Source: Nocardioides humilatus
Lineage (GTDB): Bacteria > Actinomycetota > Actinomycetes > Propionibacteriales > Nocardioidaceae
NCBI RefSeq assembly: GCF_008373755.1
Contig: NZ_VUJV01000003.1
Location: forward strand, 1 to 64,000
Length of the DNA: 64,000 nt
Direction of reading: 5' to 3'
The notes under the pieces are model-generated. The model ran no database searches. It was given only the letters and a program-made list of their open reading frames with translations, and was not told the DNA's origin. Numbering within the stretch: the first letter of the stretch is position 1; each line of letters opens with the position of its first letter. Positions 7,876-15,051 of this stretch are shown in pieces. A program made the position numbers and the translations under genes.

Positions 7876-9390
7876 GTGATCCACCACCTGTCCCCCGGCC
7901 GGAAGCGCTGGGGTGTCGCCGCCCTGGCCGCCGCCACGCTCGGCACGCCCCTGATCGCCGCGTCGGCCACCAGCACTGCTGCGGCCGCCGACCCGGTGAA
8001 CCCGACCGTGGAGCTGCAGGCGCCGGCCGCCGTCACTGCCTTCACCTACGGCCGCGGCAACATCTACTCCGACCTCGGCATCCGGCTCGAGGTCTCCGGC
8101 GCCCCGCTGGAGATCTGGGAGCAGCGCGCCGCGGACTACAAGTCCGCGCCGACCGCGGTGGCGAAGCTCCCGTTGGGCGACGTCGACCTCCCTGACCAGA
8201 CCACGATCGGCAAGCTCGATAGCTTCGTCCGGATCAAGCTGGTCGACCGCAACGACCCCGACGCCCAGCCGGTGGTCAAGAAGCGCGGCACCTGCATCGG
8301 CGAGACCTCGGAGCGGGCTCACCCCGACGCCGACATCAACAACCCCTATCCGCGCACCTGCTACTACAACCCCTACTCCCTCGGCGGCGTCCAGGGCATC
8401 CCGGACGGCTGGGCGGCGAGCATCTTCGGCTACGACGTGCCTTTCCACGTCGCCCCGGGTGAATACGACCTGACCGTGTCGGTCACCAAGGCCTACGCCG
8501 ACGCGCTCGGCATGTCCGAGGACGACCGCACCACGACGACGGTGCTCACCGTCGTCGAGGAAGGCGGCTGCATCATCGACAAGCAGACCGCGCGCGGCTG
8601 CCGCACCCACGCCGACCCGCGGCTCAAGCCCAACCGGCACGAACCCGACCCGGCGGGTGGCATCGACTCGCTCGCCGACCTCCCCGAGGGCACCCCGGTC
8701 CCCGACCTGCGGTCGCTGCCGGCCTTCGGCATCCAGCTCAACCGCAAGGGCACCCAGCTCCAGTTCTCGGCCAACGTCTGGAACGGCGGCAACTCCCCGC
8801 TGGTCGTCGACGGCTTCCGTCGCGACGACGAGGACATCATGGACGCCTACCAGTACTTCCTGGACGCCAACGGCGACCAGGTCGCCTACCAGCAGGTCGG
8901 CACCATGGAGTGGGACCCGCGGCCCACGCACCAGCACTGGCACTTCACGGACTTCGCGACCTACGAGCTGCTCAACGCCGACAAGACCCGCGCCGTGCGC
9001 TCGGGCAAGGAGGCGTTCTGCCTGGCCAACACCGACGCGGTCGACTTCACCGGTGAAGGCGCCGAGTGGGAGGCCTACGAGGACGACCTCGGCAGCGTCT
9101 GCGGCGGCTACGAGACCCGCTCGATCCGTGAGGTCCTCTCGGCCGGGTGGGGCGACACCTACGCGCAGTTCCGCGCAGGTCAGTCCTTCGCGATCAAGAA
9201 CCTGCCGGACGGGCTCTACTACGTCCGGGTCCTCGCCAACCCCGAGGACGTCCTGATCGAGGCCGACACGACCAACAACGAGGCGCTGCGCAAGATCCAC
9301 CTCTGGACCGACAAGACCGGCAAGCGCCGGGTGACGGTGCCGCAGGTCGGCGTCGTCGACGAGTCCCAGGGCATCTACTACCGCCGCTGA
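7876..9390 (+). CDS. Secreted lysyl oxidase family protein
   Basis: The 504-aa protein has a Sec-type signal peptide ([15 protein letters not shown]..., cleavage near AAAAD at about residue 38). The C-terminal half matches lysyl oxidase: copper ligands in HQHWHF (His352, His354, His356), then the block [12 protein letters not shown] with Lys378 and WGDTYAQF with Tyr429, which align with the Lys and Tyr that form the lysine tyrosylquinone cofactor of animal enzymes. It should oxidise lysyl or other primary amines outside the cell. The first 230 residues are unassigned. A GTG start follows the strong ribosome site GAGGAGGAG. It ends in a perfect terminator. Confidence 0.88.
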   Translation: MIHHLSPGRKRWGVAALAAATLGTPLIAASATSTAAAADPVNPTVELQAPAAVTAFTYGRGNIYSDLGIRLEVSGAPLEIWEQRAADYKSAPTAVAKLPLGDVDLPDQTTIGKLDSFVRIKLVDRNDPDAQPVVKKRGTCIGETSERAHPDADINNPYPRTCYYNPYSLGGVQGIPDGWAASIFGYDVPFHVAPGEYDLTVSVTKAYADALGMSEDDRTTTTVLTVVEEGGCIIDKQTARGCRTHADPRLKPNRHEPDPAGGIDSLADLPEGTPVPDLRSLPAFGIQLNRKGTQLQFSANVWNGGNSPLVVDGFRRDDEDIMDAYQYFLDANGDQVAYQQVGTMEWDPRPTHQHWHFTDFATYELLNADKTRAVRSGKEAFCLANTDAVDFTGEGAEWEAYEDDLGSVCGGYETRSIREVLSAGWGDTYAQFRAGQSFAIKNLPDGLYYVRVLANPEDVLIEADTTNNEALRKIHLWTDKTGKRRVTVPQVGVVDESQGIYYRR

Positions 9391-9400
9391 TCTCAACAAC

Positions 9401-9440
9401 GAAGAAGCCCCCGGCACCTCACGGTGCCGGGGGCTTCTTC
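9401..9440. terminator. Bidirectional terminator, 18-bp perfect stem
   Basis: GAAGAAGCCCCCGGCACC pairs perfectly with GGTGCCGGGGGCTTCTTC around the tetraloop TCAC. The A-rich and T-rich arm ends give a U-rich tail in both directions. It separates the convergent lysyl oxidase and etfA genes and should stop transcription from both. Confidence 0.92.
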
Positions 9441-9453
9441 GTGCTTCAGTGCG

Positions 9454-10404
9454 TCACTTACGCTTCTCGACCTCAGCGGTCACGGCGGGCAGCACGGAGT
9501 GCAGGTCGCCGACGACACCGAAGTCGACCAGCTCGAAGATCGGCGCCTCTTCGTCCTTGTTGACCGCGATGATGGTCTTCGAGGTCTGCATGCCGGCGCG
9601 GTGCTGGATGGCACCGGAGATGCCGGCGGCGACGTAGAGCTGCGGCGACACGACCTTGCCGGTCTGACCGATCTGCAGGTTGTGCGGCTTCCAGCCGGAG
9701 TCGACCGCGGCGCGCGAAGCGCCGACCGCGGCACCGAGCGCGTCGGCGAGACCCTCGACCGCGGTGAAGTCACCGCCGGTGCCACGACCGCCGGAGACCA
9801 CGATCGCGGCCTCGGACAGCTCGGGGCGACCGCTGGCGGCACGCGGGTTGGACGCCACGATCCGGGCAGCCTTGGCCGCGTCGGAGATGGTGACCGCGAA
9901 CTGCTCGACGGCGCCGGCGCCGGCACCCTCCTCGGCGGCGGCCGAGTTGGGCTTGACGGTGATGATCGGCGTGCCGGTGGTGACCTTGGCCTTGACCGTG
10001 TAGCTGCCGGCGAAGACCGACTGCGTGGTCGTGCCGTCGGCGTCGACGTCGACGGCGTCGGTGATCAGGCCCGAGCCGAGCTTGATCGCGAGACGACCGG
10101 CGATCTCCTTGCCCTCGGCGGTGGAGACGATCAGGATCGCGGCCGGCGAGGCGGCCTGGGCCACCTGCTGCAGAGCCTCGGCCTTGGGCGCCACGAGGAA
10201 GCCCTTCACCTCGGCGTCGTCGATCGCGTAGACCTTCTCCGCACCGAACTTGGCGAGGTCGGCCGCAGCACCGGCGGCCTTGTCGGCGCCACCGATGAAC
10301 ACGGCGGACGGCGAACCGAGGCGCTTGGCGATCGCGAGGAGCTCGTAGGTCGGCTTCTTGACCGCGCCGTCGACGTGGTCGACGAGAACCAGAACTTCAG
10401 ACAT
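9454..10404 (-). CDS. etfA: Electron transfer flavoprotein alpha subunit
   Basis: The 316-aa FAD-binding subunit carries electrons from acyl-CoA dehydrogenases to ETF-quinone oxidoreductase. The C-terminal FAD domain is clear: [39 protein letters not shown] and [19 protein letters not shown]. The N-terminus [13 protein letters not shown] is typical. The ATG at 10402-10404 follows etfB by 13 bp with a good ribosome site (GAGGAGCAAC). A longer frame upstream only overlaps etfB. Beta-oxidation genes nearby (enoyl-CoA hydratase, acyl-CoA dehydrogenase) fit its role. Confidence 0.96.
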   Translation of the reverse strand: MSEVLVLVDHVDGAVKKPTYELLAIAKRLGSPSAVFIGGADKAAGAAADLAKFGAEKVYAIDDAEVKGFLVAPKAEALQQVAQAASPAAILIVSTAEGKEIAGRLAIKLGSGLITDAVDVDADGTTTQSVFAGSYTVKAKVTTGTPIITVKPNSAAAEEGAGAGAVEQFAVTISDAAKAARIVASNPRAASGRPELSEAAIVVSGGRGTGGDFTAVEGLADALGAAVGASRAAVDSGWKPHNLQIGQTGKVVSPQLYVAAGISGAIQHRAGMQTSKTIIAVNKDEEAPIFELVDFGVVGDLHSVLPAVTAEVEKRK

Positions 10405-10417
10405 GTCTTGTTGCTCC

Positions 10418-11206
10418 TCAGATGAACTTCTTCGAGGCGAGGTAGCCGACGAGCGCCGTAGCGCCCGAGCCGTCCTCGTCCTTGACGATCTCGCCAGCGG
10501 TGCGCGGCGGGCGGGCGGTGGTCTCGGCGACCGAGCTCCACGCGACAGACAGGCCGACCTCGCCCGCGTCGACACCGAGGTCGCCGAGGCTGTAGGTCTC
10601 GAGCGGCTTCTTCTTGGCCGCCATGATGCCCTTGAAGGACGGGTAGCGGGCCTCGCCCGACTGGTCGGTCACGGACGCGACCAGCGGCATCGCGCCGATG
10701 ATGACCTCGGTGGCGGTGTCACCGTCGCGCTGGACGGCGAGCTGGTTCTCCTTGCGCTCGATGCGCGAGCCCAGGGTGACCTGGGGGAGGTTGAGCCGCT
10801 CGGCGAGCATCGCCGGGACGACGCTCATCGCGCCGTCGGTCGAGGCCATGCCGCAGAGCACGACGTCGACGGAACCGATCTTCTCGACGGCCTTCGCGAG
10901 CACCAGGGAGGTCGCGATCGCGTCAGAACCGGCGATCGCGTCGTCCTGGACGTGGACACCCTGGTCGGCGCCCATCTGCAGCGCCTTGCGCACCGCGTCG
11001 GCAGCCTTCTCGGGACCGACGGTCAGCGCGGTGACCGTCACCTCCTCCTCGGTGCCCTCCTTCAGCTGGAGAGCCTGCTCGACGGCGTACTCGTCGAGCT
11101 CCGACAGGAGACCGTCGACGCCGACCCGGTCAACGGTGTTGTCCGACTCGAACCGCGGGTCCGCGGTGGCGTCGGGGACGTACTTCACACAGACGACAAT
11201 GTTCAT
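10418..11206 (-). CDS. etfB: Electron transfer flavoprotein beta subunit
   Basis: The 262-aa protein starts MNIVVCVKYVPD, the standard N-terminus of EtfB, and contains the AMP-binding region GADQGVHVQDDAIAGSDA and the ETF signature VTDQSGEARYPSFKGIMAAK with KKKPLE. It forms the heterodimer with EtfA. The ATG at 11204-11206 fits family length, and the 10 upstream in-frame codons are not conserved. etfB is first in the etfBA operon; its 170-bp leader holds three inverted repeats. Confidence 0.96.
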   Translation of the reverse strand: MNIVVCVKYVPDATADPRFESDNTVDRVGVDGLLSELDEYAVEQALQLKEGTEEEVTVTALTVGPEKAADAVRKALQMGADQGVHVQDDAIAGSDAIATSLVLAKAVEKIGSVDVVLCGMASTDGAMSVVPAMLAERLNLPQVTLGSRIERKENQLAVQRDGDTATEVIIGAMPLVASVTDQSGEARYPSFKGIMAAKKKPLETYSLGDLGVDAGEVGLSVAWSSVAETTARPPRTAGEIVKDEDGSGATALVGYLASKKFI

Positions 11207-11241
11207 GGTTGTGGCCGGACCGGCCCCTTCCTGCACTCGTG

Positions 11242-11278
11242 CGACCCGTGTGGGTCGTCGGTTGGTCCAAATGTGGAC
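11242..11278. promoter_or_regulatory. Two short inverted repeats in the etfBA leader
   Basis: CGACCC-GTGT-GGGTCG at 11242-11257 is a perfect 6-bp dyad starting 36 bp upstream of the etfB ATG. GTCCA-AATG-TGGAC at 11265-11278 is a perfect 5-bp dyad. They could be operator sites or leader-RNA hairpins; sequence alone does not decide. Confidence 0.35.
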
Positions 11279-11313
11279 AGCGCCCGCAGGCTACCGCCCA
11301 GTAGTGCGGCGGC

Positions 11314-11339
11314 GGTAACCACGCGTACGTGGACTACCT
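11314..11339. promoter_or_regulatory. Extended palindrome upstream of etfBA (candidate TetR-type operator)
   Basis: GGTA-a-CCACG-CGTA-CGTGG-ac-TACC forms a nearly perfect dyad over 26 bp, about 110-135 bp upstream of etfB. TetR-family regulators of fatty-acid catabolism commonly use dyads of this size, but the binding protein is not identified here. It could also act as a terminator for the upstream gene ending at 11379, though no T-tract follows. Confidence 0.4.
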
Positions 11340-11378
11340 CACACGGTATCGGGACCCTCGCCCCTCGATGACCGCGTC

Positions 11379-11738
11379 TTACGGGCGGATCAGGCGCTCG
11401 AGGAAGCGCCCGACGATGAGATAGACCACGGCGGCGATGCCGTAGTTGAACAGCGCCGTCTTCACGTCGCTGTTGGGGTTCTTGAAGCGCTTGACCGGCT
11501 CGTCGAGGTCGAAGAACCCGAGGTCGAAGGCGTTGGCGAGGTCGCGCACCAGCTTGACGAGGTCGTTGTTGACGTTGGCGTCGAGGGCGAAGCTGAAGGC
11601 TGCCGCCGCGAGCACGAGCGCCAGGGTCAGACAGACGACCCAGGCCGCGCGTGAGGCGACGCTGCGGACGCGCGCGACTGTCAGCGTCGTGCTGCGACCC
11701 GTCCCCTCGTCGGCGGTCTTGTCTGCCATCTTGCTCAT
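11379..11738 (-). CDS. Small membrane protein of unknown function (119 aa)
   Basis: Two hydrophobic helices are visible: AAWVVCLTLALVLAAAAFSFAL (about residues 32-53, split by small residues) and NYGIAAVVYLIVGRFL near residues 98-113. The region between them is polar and includes an acidic run DLGFFDLDEPVKRF. The protein ends right after the second helix. It shares an ATGA overlap with the preceding enoyl-CoA hydratase gene, so the two are coupled. I do not recognise a family function. Confidence 0.75.
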   Translation of the reverse strand: MSKMADKTADEGTGRSTTLTVARVRSVASRAAWVVCLTLALVLAAAAFSFALDANVNNDLVKLVRDLANAFDLGFFDLDEPVKRFKNPNSDVKTALFNYGIAAVVYLIVGRFLERLIRP

Positions 11739-12517
11739 CGTCCCTCGAATTCGGCCTTGCCGGGTCCGTTCTCGATGAAGGATTGCATGCCCGTGGTGCG
11801 ATCCGCGGTTGCGAACACCGCGGCGAACTGCTGACGTTCGATCGCGAGGCCGGTGTCGAGGTCGGTCTCGATCCCGCGGTCGACGCACTCCTTGATCGCG
11901 CGCAACGCGTAAGGGGCCGCGTTGGCGAACTTCGCTGCGAACGCGACCGCGGCTCCGTAGACCTGCTCGGCCGGGAAGACCCGGTCGACGAGCCCGATCT
12001 TGAGGGCCTCGTCAGCCTTCACGAAGCGACCGGTGTACATCAGCTCCTTGGCCGTGGACGGTCCGACAAGCCGGGTGAGCCGCTGTGTGCCGCCGGCGCC
12101 CGGGATGATGCCGAGCAGCACCTCGGGCTGGCCGAAGACGGCGTCCTCCGCGGCGAAGCGGAGGTCGGCCGCCATCGCGAGCTCGCAGCCGCCACCGAGG
12201 GCGTAGCCGTTGACCGCAGCGATGACCGGCTTCGGGATCCGCGCGATCGCAGTGATCGGCGCCTGGAGGCCGTCGCCCCGGTCGACCATGTCGACGTAGG
12301 ACTTGTCGGCCATCTCCTTGACGTCGTTGCCGGCGGCGAAGACCTTCTCGCCTCCCCACAGCACGACGGCCCGCACGTCCGTGCGCTCGGTCGCCTCGGC
12401 AGCAGCGGCCAGGAGCTCGTCTTGGACCTGGAAGCTGATCGCGTTCATCTTGGGCCGGTCGAGTCGGATCGTTCCGACACCGTCGGCTACCTCGAGTCGC
12501 ACGAACTCGCTGGTCAT
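11735..12517 (-). CDS. Enoyl-CoA hydratase/isomerase family protein
   Basis: The 260-aa crotonase-fold protein should hydrate 2-enoyl-CoA in beta-oxidation. The oxyanion-hole signature is present (AAGNDVKEMAD and IAAVNGYALGGGCELAMAAD), as are the glutamates expected for hydratase activity in FGQPEVLLGIIPGAGG (Glu of PEV) and nearby CEL. The ATG at 12515-12517 gives the usual length. It diverges from glgX across 73 bp and is coupled to a small membrane protein. Substrate chain length cannot be told. Confidence 0.92.
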   Translation of the reverse strand: MTSEFVRLEVADGVGTIRLDRPKMNAISFQVQDELLAAAAEATERTDVRAVVLWGGEKVFAAGNDVKEMADKSYVDMVDRGDGLQAPITAIARIPKPVIAAVNGYALGGGCELAMAADLRFAAEDAVFGQPEVLLGIIPGAGGTQRLTRLVGPSTAKELMYTGRFVKADEALKIGLVDRVFPAEQVYGAAVAFAAKFANAAPYALRAIKECVDRGIETDLDTGLAIERQQFAAVFATADRTTGMQSFIENGPGKAEFEGR

Positions 12518-12590
12518 CTGACTCCTCTGTGATCTGTGTTGCGGAAGGGCTGGCTGGGGGGCTTGGGCGCATTGTTGCAGAATCAACAGC

Positions 12591-14708
12591 ATGACTCCTG
12601 GCCTCTGGCGCAGCCTCGGTGACCGCGCGCTCGTCTGGCCAGGACGGAACTGGCCGCTCGGGGCCACCTGGACACCCGAGGCAACGAACTTCGCGGTCTA
12701 CGCGCCCGACGCCACCGAGCTGTGGTTGTGCCTCTTCGACGACCCTGAAAACCCCGGTGGGGTCGAGGCCGAGCGCCAGCTCCCCCTGACCGAGCACTCC
12801 CTCGGGATCTGGCACGGCGCCGTGCCCGACCTGGCACCCGGGACGCGCTACGGCTTCCGGGCCGACGGGCCGTGGGACCCCGCCAACGGCCTGCGTTTCG
12901 ATGCCCAGCAGGTGCTCCTCGACCCCTACGGACTCGCCGTCAGCACGGGACCGGACGGCTCGGCGCGCAGCGTCCTGGTCGACCCGGCCTTCGACTGGGA
13001 GGGCGACGCGCCGATCACCCGCCGCTGGCGCGACACGGTCATCTACGAGCTGCACGTCAAGGGCTTCACGCAGCTCCACGACCGGGTGCCGGAGGAGATG
13101 CGGGGCACTTACGCCGGCCTCGGCCATCCGGTCGTCACCGACTACCTCAACGACCTCGGTGTCACGGCGGTCGAGCTGCTGCCCATCCACCAGTTTGTCT
13201 CCGAGCCGGCCCTCGTCGAGCGCGGGCTGACCAACTACTGGGGCTACAACAGCATCGGCTTCTTTGCTCCCCACGGTGCCTACAGCTCCGCGGGCGACGC
13301 GGGCCAGCAGGTCGCGGAGTTCAAGCAGATGGTGAAGTCCCTCCATCGTGCGGGGATCGAGGTGATCCTCGACGTGGTCTACAACCACACCGCCGAAGCC
13401 GGCGCGTCCGGCGCGACCTTGTCCTTCCGCGGGCTCGACGACCGCGGCTTCTACCGACGGGTCCCACCGGTGCCCGGCGAGGACGGTGAGGTCACGGCCT
13501 TCGACGACACCTACTGGGACGTCACCGGCTGCGGCAACACGGTCAACGCCGAGGACCCCCTCGCCCTGCGGCTGATCCTCGACTCGCTGCGCTACTGGGT
13601 CACCGAGATGCACGTCGACGGCTTCCGCTTCGACCTGATGTCGGCCCTCGCGCGCTCCGGCACCGAGGTCGACATGTCGTGCCACCTGCTCGTCGCGATG
13701 GGCCAGGACCCGGTGCTGCGTCACGTCAAGCTGATCGCCGAACCGTGGGACACGTCGATGAGTGGCTACCTGGTGGGCAACATGCCGCCGCCGTGGGTCG
13801 AGTGGAACGACCAGTACCGCGACACGATCCGCGACTTCTGGCGCGGCCACACCAACGGCATGCACGCCGTCGCGACGCGGCTCGCCGGGTCCTCCGACCT
13901 CTATGCCGACGACGGACGCTCCGCCTACAACTCGGTCAACTTCGTCACCGCCCACGACGGCTTCACCGTGCGCGACCTGGTCTCCTACGACAGCAAGCAC
14001 AACGAGGCCAACGGCGAGGACAACCGCGACGGCACGGATAACAACCGGTCGTGGAACCACGGTGTCGAGGGCGAGACCGACGACCCCGACATCGTCGCCC
14101 TCCGCCGGCGACAGGCGATGAACCTGATGGCCACCTTGTGCCTGGCCAATGGGGTGCCGATGCTCACCGCCGGCGACGAGCGCGGGCGCACCCAGCAGGG
14201 CAACAACAACGCCTACTGCCAAGACTCCGAGATCTCCTGGATCGACTGGCACGCGGACGACGCTTGGCTCGACGTCTACCAGCTGACAAAGACCGCGCTC
14301 CGCCTACGGCGCGACCACCAGACCTTGCGGCAACGGCACTGGTTCGAGGGTCGACCCACGATCGTGGGTGGCCCGAAGGACGTCGCTTGGCTGCACCCCA
14401 CGGGCCGCGAGATGACCGATGCCGACTGGTACGACGACGGCCTGCGCACCATCGGGATGTTCGTCTCCGGCAAGCCCCTGCGCGAGCCCGGGCCGCGCGG
14501 CGAGCAGGTGATCGACGCGTCCTTCCTGATGTGGTTCCACGCCGGCGCCGAGCCGTGCGCCGTGCACCTCCCCGACAACGACTGGGTCAGCCGGGGGCAG
14601 ATCGTCCTCTCGACCGACCCCGACCTGGCCGAGGGCACCGAGGTGCACGCGGGGCACGAGCTCGTCGTGGGCGGGAGGAGCGTCGTCGTACTCCAGGAGA
14701 GCGCGTAG
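12591..14708 (+). CDS. glgX: Glycogen debranching protein GlgX
   Basis: The 705-aa GH13 isoamylase-type enzyme hydrolyses alpha-1,6 branches of phosphorylase-limit dextrin. An N-terminal CBM48-like domain (about 10-110) precedes the catalytic barrel. The nucleophile is Asp348 in DGFRFDLMSA, the acid/base Glu384 in LIAEPWDT, and the third carboxylate Asp456 in TAHDGFTVRDLVSY. The NNNAYCQDSEISWIDW block is specific for GlgX/TreX. No Shine-Dalgarno is evident; a short dyad TGTTG-N6-CAACA (12573-12588) lies just before the ATG. It works with GlgP encoded nearby. Confidence 0.96.
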   Translation: MTPGLWRSLGDRALVWPGRNWPLGATWTPEATNFAVYAPDATELWLCLFDDPENPGGVEAERQLPLTEHSLGIWHGAVPDLAPGTRYGFRADGPWDPANGLRFDAQQVLLDPYGLAVSTGPDGSARSVLVDPAFDWEGDAPITRRWRDTVIYELHVKGFTQLHDRVPEEMRGTYAGLGHPVVTDYLNDLGVTAVELLPIHQFVSEPALVERGLTNYWGYNSIGFFAPHGAYSSAGDAGQQVAEFKQMVKSLHRAGIEVILDVVYNHTAEAGASGATLSFRGLDDRGFYRRVPPVPGEDGEVTAFDDTYWDVTGCGNTVNAEDPLALRLILDSLRYWVTEMHVDGFRFDLMSALARSGTEVDMSCHLLVAMGQDPVLRHVKLIAEPWDTSMSGYLVGNMPPPWVEWNDQYRDTIRDFWRGHTNGMHAVATRLAGSSDLYADDGRSAYNSVNFVTAHDGFTVRDLVSYDSKHNEANGEDNRDGTDNNRSWNHGVEGETDDPDIVALRRRQAMNLMATLCLANGVPMLTAGDERGRTQQGNNNAYCQDSEISWIDWHADDAWLDVYQLTKTALRLRRDHQTLRQRHWFEGRPTIVGGPKDVAWLHPTGREMTDADWYDDGLRTIGMFVSGKPLREPGPRGEQVIDASFLMWFHAGAEPCAVHLPDNDWVSRGQIVLSTDPDLAEGTEVHAGHELVVGGRSVVVLQESA

Positions 14709-14711
14709 CGC

Positions 14712-14954
14712 TCAGTGCTTCGCCGCGCGCCGCTCTGCCTCGTCGATCACCGGTCGCATGCCCACCGCGAGCGCGTAAACACGGTCGTCCAGCGTGTTGA
14801 CGCGGCCCTCGAGCTTGGCGAACTCCCGACCGACCTCAGCACGGAACTCGCCGAGGTCGGACTTCAGCTCGCGCCGCAGCGTGAAGTAGAGCGCGAACAT
14901 GGCGCCGATGATCGCCAGGGTCGATACCCAGGTGTCGATGTCCACGTCCGCCAC
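14712..14954 (-). CDS. Small protein with one membrane helix and a coiled coil (80 aa)
   Basis: From a GTG start the protein has one hydrophobic helix, WVSTLAIIGAMFALYFTL, at about residues 9-26. A charged heptad-like region follows (LKSDLGEFRAEVGREFAKLE, then GRVNTLDDRVYALAVG) that should form a coiled coil. The layout recalls small membrane-anchored proteins such as XhlA-like or DUF-type anchors, but no family is assigned. It converges on glgX with a 3-bp gap. Confidence 0.6.
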   Translation of the reverse strand: MADVDIDTWVSTLAIIGAMFALYFTLRRELKSDLGEFRAEVGREFAKLEGRVNTLDDRVYALAVGMRPVIDEAERRAAKH

Positions 14955-15051
14955 TCCCCCAGTCTGCGCCGCGGTCCGACGCAATTGCAAAGGAACCTAG
15001 TCGGGAACGCACCCGAGCCCAACGGAGCAGCAGTCGCCTGTGGAGGAACGG

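Noticed and set aside
6528-8195. A 555-codon plus-strand frame across proA and the start of the lysyl oxidase gene
   Set aside because: Low-complexity Arg/Asp/Val composition typical of GC-rich antisense; proA on the other strand is unmistakable.
7780-9417. A 545-codon minus-strand frame opposite the lysyl oxidase gene
   Set aside because: Antisense shadow of a clear secreted enzyme, and it would run through the terminator at 9401-9440.
12012-14252. A 746-codon minus-strand frame opposite glgX
   Set aside because: It mirrors glgX codons, has no motifs and lacks a sensible start; glgX has all catalytic residues.
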